From Planctomycetaceae bacterium (GTDB lineage: Bacteria > Planctomycetota > Phycisphaerae > Phycisphaerales > SM1A02), in NCBI GenBank assembly GCA_021297815.1, contig JAJTGK010000043.1, forward strand, positions 9,202 through 43,476: a DNA stretch of 34,275 nucleotides. The letters are read 5' to 3'. Shown here in pieces: positions 14,803-21,787 of the stretch (positions within the stretch are counted from its first letter, which is position 1; each line of letters opens with the position of its first letter). The translations under genes were made by a program, and so were the position numbers. Under the pieces are notes generated by a model. It had not been told where the DNA came from. It made no database searches and saw nothing but the letters and a program-made list of their open reading frames with translations.

Positions 14803-16547
14803 GCGGCGTTCCGCGTCAGCCATCCGATCGATCCGGGGCCCGGCAGGGCGGTCCGTTCGGGCCGCCCGATTCGTCGGACCTGCCGCTTGTCCGCGCGCTC
14901 TTCCCGTTCTGCTTCGCGGTCGACGCGAGCATGCGCGTGGTGATGACGGGCGCGCGCTGGGACCGCTACACCTCGGAGCTTCGCCCAGGCGTCGGCTTCT
15001 TCGAGGTCTTTTCGATCGACCGCCCCGTCGGCGTGCAAGACGCGGCGGGCCTCGCCGCACGCACCGCCGATGTGTTTCTGCTCACGCTGAACTCGCGCCC
15101 CGCATTCAGGCTGCGCGGCCAGTTCGTGCCGCGCCGCGCACCCGATGGCAGCGCGCAGTACCTCTTCGTCGGTGGTCCGTGGCTCACGCGCATCGCCGAC
15201 ATGCATGCGCTCGATCTCGAGCTCGACGACTTCCCCCCGCATGATCCGCGCGGCGACTTCCTCGTGCTGCTCCAGACGCAGGAGTCGACGCTCGGCGACC
15301 TGAAGGCGCTGACCACGCGCCTGCGCTCGACCGCGTCGGCGCTCGAGGCGCGCACACGCGAGACGGAGCGCGAGATGGAGCTGCGCGCGCGACTCGAGGC
15401 GCAGCTGCGCCAGAGCCAGAAGATGGAGGCCGTCGGCCGCCTCGCGGGCGGCATCGCGCACGACTTCAACAACATCCTGATGGCGATCCACGGCTATGCG
15501 GCGCTCTCGCTGTCGCGGCTTTCGCCGGCGGATCCGACCAGGGGCTGGATCGAGCAGATCCGCGCCGCCGCCGACCGCGCCGCCGCGCTGACGCGGCAGC
15601 TGCTCGCCTTCAGCCGCCAGCAGGTGCTGCGGCCCGCGGCGATCGACCTCGCGAAGGAGATCCGCGAGATCGAGACGCTGCTGCGGCCGCTCGTCGGCGA
15701 GCGGGTCGACCTGCGCGTGACGGTCGCGGAGGAGCTCGGCTACGCGTGGGCCGACGCGAACGCGCTGCAGCAGATCGTGATGAACCTCGCGATCAACGCG
15801 CGCGACGCGATGCCCGACGGCGGGGTCGTCGAGATCGGCGTGCGGATCCACGAGGGTTCGCCGAGCGGCTCGCTGCGCGAGGGCGGGTTCATCGAGCTCG
15901 CCGTGCGCGACACGGGCACTGGCATGACCGAGGAGACGAAGGCGCGCCTCTTCGAGCCGTTCTTCACCACCAAGGAAGTCGGCAAGGGCACGGGCCTCGG
16001 GCTCGCCACCGTGTACGGGCTCGTCGAGCAATGCGGCGGCGCGATCGAGGTCGAGACCGAGCTTGGCAAGGGTTCGACCTTCCGCGTGCTGCTGCCGCGT
16101 GTCGAGCGCGAGGCGCCCGCCGATGCCCGCGCCACCGCGTCGACCGAGGGCGGGCGCGGCGAGCGCATCCTGCTTGTCGAGGACGAGCCGCTGGTGCGTC
16201 GCGTGCTCGACCAGATCCTCACGCGCGCGGGGTACCAGGTGGTGTCGAGCGGCGATTCGGGCGAGGCGCTGGCGATCGCGCAGAAGGAGCGCGCGTTCGA
16301 CGCGCTCGTCACCGATGTCGTGATGCCTGGAATGCTCGGACCGCAGCTTGCGCGCAAGGTCGAGGAGTCGTGCGGCGCGATGCCGACGGTCTTCATGTCG
16401 GGCCACACCGACGACGAGTCGCTGCGCAAGGGCACGCTCGCCGCGCACCAGCGCTTCATGCCGAAGCCGTTCACGCCGACCGAGCTGCGCGAGATCGTGC
16501 GCGAGCTCTTGGCGTCGAGCAAGGGCATGCGCGCGCCCGTGATCTGA
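14799..16547 (+). CDS. Hybrid histidine kinase with HNOBA sensory domain
   Basis: The 582-residue soluble kinase starts, in my reading, at GTG 14799, which overlaps the H-NOX stop as GTGA; a GTG at 14772 would add nine residues. Domains: HNOBA (about 34-165, with [33 protein letters not shown] and [16 protein letters not shown]), a coiled signalling helix (about 165-207), HisKA with H221 in GGIAHDFNN, a HATPase with N-box [17 protein letters not shown] and GKGTGLGL (about 315-435), and a receiver with D506 in LVTDVVMPG and the KPF lysine. HNOBA is the H-NOX-associated PAS-like domain of soluble guanylate cyclases. The H-NOX proteins probably control this kinase. No phosphotransfer or DNA-binding partner is encoded nearby. 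Confidence 0.93.
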   Translation: MSGVPRQPSDRSGARQGGPFGPPDSSDLPLVRALFPFCFAVDASMRVVMTGARWDRYTSELRPGVGFFEVFSIDRPVGVQDAAGLAARTADVFLLTLNSRPAFRLRGQFVPRRAPDGSAQYLFVGGPWLTRIADMHALDLELDDFPPHDPRGDFLVLLQTQESTLGDLKALTTRLRSTASALEARTRETEREMELRARLEAQLRQSQKMEAVGRLAGGIAHDFNNILMAIHGYAALSLSRLSPADPTRGWIEQIRAAADRAAALTRQLLAFSRQQVLRPAAIDLAKEIREIETLLRPLVGERVDLRVTVAEELGYAWADANALQQIVMNLAINARDAMPDGGVVEIGVRIHEGSPSGSLREGGFIELAVRDTGTGMTEETKARLFEPFFTTKEVGKGTGLGLATVYGLVEQCGGAIEVETELGKGSTFRVLLPRVEREAPADARATASTEGGRGERILLVEDEPLVRRVLDQILTRAGYQVVSSGDSGEALAIAQKERAFDALVTDVVMPGMLGPQLARKVEESCGAMPTVFMSGHTDDESLRKGTLAAHQRFMPKPFTPTELREIVRELLASSKGMRAPVI

Positions 16548-16739
16548 GCGGCGTTTCGCGGCGAAGGTCGGCCGTGCTTTTTCCGAAGAACTTTTGGTGG
16601 TCTTTTCGGGTTCGCCCTCGGCTGCGCCGTAGTCTCGCGCGCTCGGGAGGGAAGGTATGCGTCGAATCTCGGAAGGAAAGGATCGTGCCGTCGCGTTGAC
16701 GGCGCTTGCTTTGGTGTTCGTGCGATGGGAAGCGTTGTG

Positions 16740-16809
16740 CGGCGTGGCTTGGTGCGGCGTGGCTTGGTGTGGCGTGGCTTGGTGTGGCGTGGCTTGGTGT
16801 GGCATGGTG
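16740..16809 (+). repeat. 15-bp tandem repeat, about 4.7 copies
   Basis: The unit YGGCGTGGCTTGGTG repeats four times from 16740 to 16799, followed by a partial copy TGGCATGGTG. The first two units start with C and the next two with T, so the array may have grown by slippage. Being a multiple of three it keeps frame, encoding AWLGV-type repeats in frame 2. Confidence 0.9.
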
Positions 16810-18007
16810 CTGCGGCGCGTGGGCGGGTGCGGCGCACGCGGGTGTGCAGGCGGAGGGCTTGGTGCCAGCGGTCGGTCTCGGGCGTGGCGCGATCTCGCGC
16901 GTCCTGCCTGCGGCGCTGCGTGGCGACGCCGGCTCGTCGTGTGCATGCGGCGAATCGCCCCACCGAATCGCCGAGTCATGCGCGCGGGAAGCCGCGGCGC
17001 TGCTCGATTCGGCCGGCTGGTGCGAAGCGCCGCTGCAGTCGTTGGTCGTGCCGTCGCCCGATGCGCATGCGCCGCCATGCATCCTCGCCGCGCTTGCCTG
17101 CGAGGTAGGGCCGCGCGCGCGTGGTGCATGGCGGTCGCTCCGTCTCCAAGGCGGCTGCCAGGGAAACGCGTGGTCGGAACACGCGCGCGACGAGGTGCTC
17201 GACGCCGCGTACGCGCTCCTCGTGCTCGACGCGCTGCTTGCGGCGGTCGATGCCCATGGGGTGCTTGCGGCGGGCGAGGTCGCGCAGCTTCTCTCGCGCC
17301 TCCCTGCGATGGTTCCGCACCCAGGCTCGGTGCCGCGCGTGCGTGAGTCGCTGTCGCGGCTCGAGCGGTCGGGCATGCTGCGCGGGCGCAGGCTCGACCT
17401 GGCGCGCGTCGAGGCCGAGGCGCTCGCAGGCGCCATCGCGGTTGCCGAGATCTGGCGCGATCGATACGCATGCGCGCTCGACCGCATCGCGCGGCTCGCC
17501 GCGACTTCCGAAGGAAAGGCGCTCGTCGAAGTCCATCGCGCCGTCGCACTGCTCGAGGCAGGCTGGCTGGGCCTCGAGGAAGGCGTTGCGGCGCCGAGGG
17601 GATCGCGAGCGGGCGCGTTGCGCGGCGACCCTGTCGCGGTCGCCATCGCGAGATCCGCGACCGACGGCTGCCGACGCGACTGGCTCGCCACCGTGCTCGT
17701 GCGGCTGCGACCGTTCGAGTGCTCGCAGGTGCGCGGCGCTTCGGTCGGAGCCGAACCTGGCGAGGGCCGCGATCCTTCAGGGCGGCTCCATCTGAGCGAG
17801 GTTCGCGGCGGGCTCGCCGCCGAGCGGATCGACCGATGGCGCGCCGCGTGCGGGCTTCGCCGAGACGCCGCGGGGGGTTGGACAGGTGTGCCGCTGCGCC
17901 CGACACCCCGTGCGCCGCGCCTTCGCGATGCTCCATTCGGCATCAAGCCGCTCGGCCGTGCCGCAGCGATGCACGATGTCGCGAACGACGCGTCTGCGCG
18001 AGGCCGC

Positions 18008-18013
18008 TACCCT
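18008..18013 (+). promoter_or_regulatory. -10-like TACCCT before thiF-like gene
   Basis: TACCCT lies 7 nt before the ATG at 18021, with no ribosome-binding site between. This is another case of the leaderless pattern. Confidence 0.45.
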
Positions 18014-18020
18014 CCGCGTC

Positions 18021-19115
18021 ATGACGCCGTTCGCCGACCGCTACCAGCGACAGATGCGGCTTCCGCGCTTCGGCGCCGATGCCCAGCGCAGGCTGCGCGC
18101 GTCGCGGGTGCTCGTCGCGGGCTGCGGTGCGCTCGGCACGATGGCGTGCGAGCAGCTGTGCCGCGCGGGAGTCGGCGCCATCGACATTGTCGACCGCGAT
18201 GTGGTCGAGCCCTCGAACCTGCAGCGGCAGACGCTCTTCACCGAGCAGGACGCGCTCCGCCGCGAGCCGAAGGCCGAGGCCGCCAAGGCCAGGCTCCGGC
18301 AGGTCAACGCCGAGTGCACCGTGCGCGCGTTCGTCGACGACCTGCACGCGGGCAGCATGCTGCGCTACGCGAGCGCGGCGGACATCATCCTCGACTGTCT
18401 CGACAACTTCGAGACGCGGTACCTGCTGAACGATGGTGCGGTCGAGCTGGGCCTGCCCCTCGTCTACGCGGGTGCGGTGGGGATGCGAGGCATGGCTGCG
18501 GCGCTCCTCCCCATCACCGGAGCGTGCCGCGCGGGCGCGCGCGTCGTCTACGGCGATGCGCGAGCGACTCCATGCCTCCGCTGCCTGGCTCCCGAACCGC
18601 CGATGCCTGGCGAGGCCGAGACCTGCGAGACGGTCGGCGTGCTCGGGCCGGCGGTGGGCATCGCCGCGTCGATCGAGGCGGGTCTTGCGATCAGGCTGCT
18701 TGCGGAAGGCGCCGATGCGGTGCCCGCGTCGATGGTGCGCTTCGACCTCGCGTCACTCGAGTTCCGCGATGCATCCATCGCATCGGCGCGCGACGCGTCA
18801 TGCCCGTGCTGCGCGCTCGGCGAGCGACGGTTCCTTCGAGCCGTGGAATCGCCGTGGAGGGTCCTTTGCGGCCGAAACGCCGTGGAACTGAGGTTGGCGA
18901 CCGCGACCGATGCCGCTGGTCTCGACCGTATCGCCGCACGGCTCGGCGCGGGCAGCGAGCGCGGCGCGCGGTCGGTGCGGGGGTCGCTCGATCCGAGCCT
19001 GGGCGCGACCTCGGTGCAGGTCCTGCTCGCGGAAGGCGGCACGCTCGTCCTCGTCGAAGGCACGACCGACCCCGAGCGCGCGCGCTCGGCCGTGGCCGCC
19101 GCGGTCGGGCTATGA
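18021..19115 (+). CDS. ThiF/MoeB/HesA-family E1-like adenylyltransferase
   Basis: Family members adenylate the C-terminal Gly of a ubiquitin-like sulfur carrier (ThiS, MoaD) using ATP. The 364-residue protein starts RYQRQMRLPRFG, the usual MoeB/ThiF opening. It has the nucleotide loop VLVAGCGALGTMA, DRDVVEPSNLQRQTLF, the catalytic Asp region DIILDCLDNFETRYLLND, a Cys in AETCETVGVLGP and zinc pairs CLRC (near 195) and CPCC (near 260). The last 85 residues form an extra C-terminal region rather than a typical rhodanese domain. No ThiS, MoaD or protease gene lies beside it, so the pathway cannot be assigned. The upstream part of the track ORF (17886-18020) is not needed. Confidence 0.9.
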   Translation: MTPFADRYQRQMRLPRFGADAQRRLRASRVLVAGCGALGTMACEQLCRAGVGAIDIVDRDVVEPSNLQRQTLFTEQDALRREPKAEAAKARLRQVNAECTVRAFVDDLHAGSMLRYASAADIILDCLDNFETRYLLNDGAVELGLPLVYAGAVGMRGMAAALLPITGACRAGARVVYGDARATPCLRCLAPEPPMPGEAETCETVGVLGPAVGIAASIEAGLAIRLLAEGADAVPASMVRFDLASLEFRDASIASARDASCPCCALGERRFLRAVESPWRVLCGRNAVELRLATATDAAGLDRIAARLGAGSERGARSVRGSLDPSLGATSVQVLLAEGGTLVLVEGTTDPERARSAVAAAVGL

Positions 19116-19157
19116 CGGCAGACGGGTGCGAGTGTGCTTCCCGAACACCGTTCCCGC

Positions 19158-19185
19158 TTGGCGGGATGGTCCTGAAAGCTACACT
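19158..19185 (+). promoter_or_regulatory. Candidate promoter of the YbjN-like gene
   Basis: TTGGCG (19158-19163), a 16-bp spacer and TACACT (19180-19185) lie in the 148-bp gap after the ThiF-like gene, about 80 bp upstream of the next ATG. That gene also has a good ribosome-binding site, so it is a normal leadered transcript. Confidence 0.45.
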
Positions 19186-19263
19186 CTGATGGCGGTTCTC
19201 CCTTGACAGAGGGGAACAGCCGCCCGATCCGGGGCGTTTCAACACGGGAAGGAGTCCGTTGCC

Positions 19264-19869
19264 ATGGCCATGACTTTTGCCGATCTCGTTGGGCGGATCG
19301 CGGAACTCGGGTGCGACTTCCGTGCGTCGCGCCAGCATTCCGAGGTGGTGGTCGCGGTACCTACCGAGAACTATGTCGACCCGCACGACGGGGAGAAGAG
19401 CCTGCTCCTGCATGTGATGCTGCAGGAGGACGGGCGCATGCTCCGCATCTGCGTGCCTGAGGTCTATACGACGAAGGAAGTCAAGAACCGTGGCGCGATG
19501 TGCGAGGCGATGCTCGCGGCCAACTGGCGCGTGCGCGTCGCGAGTTATGTCGTCGACGAAAGCGACGGCGAGGTGCGTGTGGTCTGCGATGTGCCCATCG
19601 AGGACGGCACCATCACCTCGACCCAGATCGGTCGCATGGTGACGATGGTCGCGTGGACGGTCGACCAGTTCGACCCTGCGATCCGCAAGGCATCCGAGGA
19701 CGGCACCATCGACCTGACGCAGGTCGACGCCAAGGTCCTGCAGGACTCGGAGGGACCTCGCCGACGCAAGAGCCGCTCCAAGCGGGAGAAGCGCGAGCTC
19801 GCCGACCTGATCAAGGCGGCTGGCGGCGTCGAGGGTCTGCGCAAGCTGCTGGAGGAGCACGGCCTCTGA
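19264..19869 (+). CDS. YbjN-domain-like protein
   Basis: The 201-residue cytoplasmic protein has an N-terminal alpha/beta domain (about 1-145) resembling the YbjN/type III chaperone-like fold: a short helix, paired strands LLLHVMLQEDGRMLRICVPEVY, and a long helix GAMCEAMLAANWRVRVASYVVDESDGEVRVVCDVPIED. It ends in a highly charged segment (PRRRKSRSKREKRELADLIKAAGG) and a short helix. YbjN-type proteins are thought to act as chaperone-like or sensory adaptors. AAGGAG lies at 19249-19254 before the ATG. The family call is by pattern and could be wrong. Confidence 0.65.
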   Translation: MAMTFADLVGRIAELGCDFRASRQHSEVVVAVPTENYVDPHDGEKSLLLHVMLQEDGRMLRICVPEVYTTKEVKNRGAMCEAMLAANWRVRVASYVVDESDGEVRVVCDVPIEDGTITSTQIGRMVTMVAWTVDQFDPAIRKASEDGTIDLTQVDAKVLQDSEGPRRRKSRSKREKRELADLIKAAGGVEGLRKLLEEHGL

Positions 19870-20004
19870 CGCTGGCGGAACGCGCGTGGCGCCACGGCGC
19901 GCGGCGACTCGCGGCGTAAGGCCGGGCCCCCGCGCGATATCGGCCCGTGCCGTGAGTCATGCGACTTCGTGCGCTCGGCAGGCAGCCGTGGGGGAAGCGG
20001 GGGG

Positions 20005-20010
20005 TACACT
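20005..20010 (+). promoter_or_regulatory. -10-like TACACT before the DinB-like gene
   Basis: TACACT lies 9 nt before the ATG at 20020; the spacer CCGCCTCCC has no ribosome-binding site. Confidence 0.45.
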
Positions 20011-20019
20011 CCGCCTCCC

Positions 20020-20544
20020 ATGACCACCGCGACCGCGACAATACCCACCGTCGGACCCATGATCGCCTCGAGCCTTTCGCTCTCGCTGCGGTACACCGAG
20101 GACCTCGTCAAGACGATCCCCGCCGAGCGCTTCTGCGAGATGCCGACGAAGGACATGAACCACCCAGCGTTCTGCGTGGGTCACCTCGCGATCTACGCCA
20201 ACCGCGTCCTCGAGATGTGCGGCCGCGCCGACCTGAAGGTCGCGATGCCGTTCGGCGACGAGCACTTCAAGAACGGCGCTCCGTGCGTCGCGCAGGATGG
20301 CCGCTATCCGTCGAAGGATGTGGTCTGCGGTGCGTTCACGGCGGGCTGGGGTCGCGTGCTCGAGGCGCTTCCCACCGTCGACGACGCCGTGTTCGCCCGC
20401 GAGAACCCCGCGGAAGGCCGGTTCAAGGAGATGTTCCCGACCGTCGGCGGCGCCGTGAACTTCCTGTGCGGCGGGCACAACATGATGCACCTCGGCCAGA
20501 TCTCGACCTGGCGCCGCGCGGCGGGCCTCGGCTCGGCGCACTGA
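20020..20544 (+). CDS. DinB-like metal-binding protein
   Basis: The 174-residue protein is a four-helix bundle of the DinB/YfiT superfamily, whose members include thiol-dependent S-transferases and many uncharacterised enzymes. The His triad expected to bind a divalent metal is present: one in NHPAFCVGHLAIYANRV and two in GGHNMMHLGQISTWRRAAGL. I start at the ATG at 20020 (MTTATATIPTVG). An internal Met at about 20059 also fits. The secreted-protein gene follows 22 bp later. Which thiol or substrate is used cannot be told. Confidence 0.85.
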   Translation: MTTATATIPTVGPMIASSLSLSLRYTEDLVKTIPAERFCEMPTKDMNHPAFCVGHLAIYANRVLEMCGRADLKVAMPFGDEHFKNGAPCVAQDGRYPSKDVVCGAFTAGWGRVLEALPTVDDAVFARENPAEGRFKEMFPTVGGAVNFLCGGHNMMHLGQISTWRRAAGLGSAH

Positions 20545-20566
20545 GCCGCATGGGAGCGCTTCTGCC

Positions 20567-21727
20567 ATGACTCGCGCGTTCTCGATTCTCCGCACGACGC
20601 TTTGCTGCGCCGCCGCCGTCGCGATTTCCGCGCGTGCGGCCGCGCAGGAAGGCGCTCCGCCGCCCGCGGAGGAGCCGCAGGAACTCCCGAAGGCCGCCCC
20701 CGCGGACAGGCCGCTCCGCGTGGTGCCCTCGCTCATGGGCTACGACCGGATCGTTCGCGATCTCAGCGCACCGATCGTGGATGAAGCGCGTCGCGAGGAG
20801 CTGAAGACGCAGGTCGCGCGCCTCTGGGACGGCTACAACACGGGCTGGCAGCGTGTCGAGTCGAACGAGATCCAGATCGCGCGCCTCGCGGTGAGCGAGC
20901 TGAACGGACGGCAGCCGCCCTCGCCCGAGACCCTTCGTTCGCGCATGGCCGACGCGCTGGCGGCGGTGAACAGGTCGGACGCGGCGTTCTTCCTCGCGTT
21001 GTCCGAAGTGATTCCACCCGAATCGCGCGAGGCGCTCGAGTCGCTGAAGCGCGCGCGAACTCGCGCGATCTGCGGCCACGGCATGGCGCCGCAACTCGCG
21101 TTCGCGGTGCCGTTCCGCCTCATCGACCCGATGCGCTGGCTCGACGCGTCCACCGTCGAGGTTCCAGAGGACGCTCGGCGCGAGTACGACACGCGCATGA
21201 CCGCGCTCGTCGAGCGCTGGTCCGCGGCGAGGCGTGCGTTCGAGTTCCAGGCCTTGGCGCGTGGGCGAGGCTCGAAGGAGTTCGAGGCCATGCTCCCATC
21301 GGCGAGCAGGGAACTTCTGACGATCTCGCAGACGATGGGTAGCGAGACGGCCGCGGAGGTCGCGCGGCTGTCGTCGGCGCTGCCGCCCGCCGAGGTCGCG
21401 CGCATCCAGATCGCGCGCATCGAGGCGATCTACTTCGACACGCCCCGGCCCGAGCGCCCCGCGGTGCTCGATGCGCTGCCCACCGATCCGACCGCGCACG
21501 ACGCGTGGATCGCCGAGCGCGAGCGCACGCTGGTCGCCGACGCCGAGATCCTGCTGCGCTACGAGAAGCGCGCGATCGAGACGATGTTCGCCGCGCCGTT
21601 CTCAAGCCGCGGCGCCTACGACACGCGGCGCAAGATCGCCGACCCGTATCGCGAGGAGCGGACGAGGCTCCACGATCAGGCCGCGGAGCGCCAGAAGGTG
21701 ATCTCGGGGGCGCAGGCGGGCGGCTGA
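20567..21727 (+). CDS. Secreted helical protein, unknown function
   Basis: The 386-residue protein has a signal peptide (MTRAFSILRTTLCCAAAVAISARAAA, cut near AAAQ-EG) and a proline-rich linker. The rest is almost all charged amphipathic helices (LKTQVARLWDGYNTGW, ALERWSAARRAFEFQ-like segments). The pattern L-GY-R...D...A...L...Y...E..IA.L....G..PS...FR..M...L..V......F at the N-terminus is shared with the next gene, so the two look like paralogues. No enzyme motif is seen. A periplasmic scaffold or binding role is only a guess. Confidence 0.8.
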   Translation: MTRAFSILRTTLCCAAAVAISARAAAQEGAPPPAEEPQELPKAAPADRPLRVVPSLMGYDRIVRDLSAPIVDEARREELKTQVARLWDGYNTGWQRVESNEIQIARLAVSELNGRQPPSPETLRSRMADALAAVNRSDAAFFLALSEVIPPESREALESLKRARTRAICGHGMAPQLAFAVPFRLIDPMRWLDASTVEVPEDARREYDTRMTALVERWSAARRAFEFQALARGRGSKEFEAMLPSASRELLTISQTMGSETAAEVARLSSALPPAEVARIQIARIEAIYFDTPRPERPAVLDALPTDPTAHDAWIAERERTLVADAEILLRYEKRAIETMFAAPFSSRGAYDTRRKIADPYREERTRLHDQAAERQKVISGAQAGG

Positions 21728-21787
21728 GCGGTGCGCATGTGACAAAGTGGGTGTGGAGAGCGGGGACTTCGCCAGAGGAGCAACAGG

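Larger units (their letters stand above)
16657..18020 (+). pseudogene. Frameshifted secreted-protein ORF of unknown function
   Basis: The ATG at 16657 follows a strong ribosome-binding site (GGGAGGGAAGG) and opens a signal-peptide-like stretch in frame 1 (MRRISEGKDRAVALTALALV). After the 15-bp tandem repeat the plausible protein lies in frame 2, where AWAGAAHAGVQAEGLVP looks like a cleavage site followed by a helical, G/C-third-position-rich body (VLDAAYALLVLDALLAAVDAHG, ESLSRLERSGML). Frame 2 alone has only a TTG start at 16706 directly after a stop, and it runs without a stop into thiF. The gene therefore needs a +1 shift near 16690-16740 and has an unclear end. It may be a pseudogene, a phase-variable gene or a sequence error. 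The body matches no family I know. Confidence 0.5.

Noticed and set aside
16740-16809. Tandem repeat read as a CRISPR array
   Set aside because: The units are contiguous with no spacers, and no cas gene is present.
14634-17936. Minus-strand 1100-residue ORF
   Set aside because: Antisense to the hybrid kinase and the frameshifted ORF; Arg/Pro-rich low complexity.
18021-19189. Continuation of the 827-residue frame-2 ORF over thiF
   Set aside because: The ThiF-like gene in another frame has all family motifs; the frame-2 translation there is Arg-rich noise.
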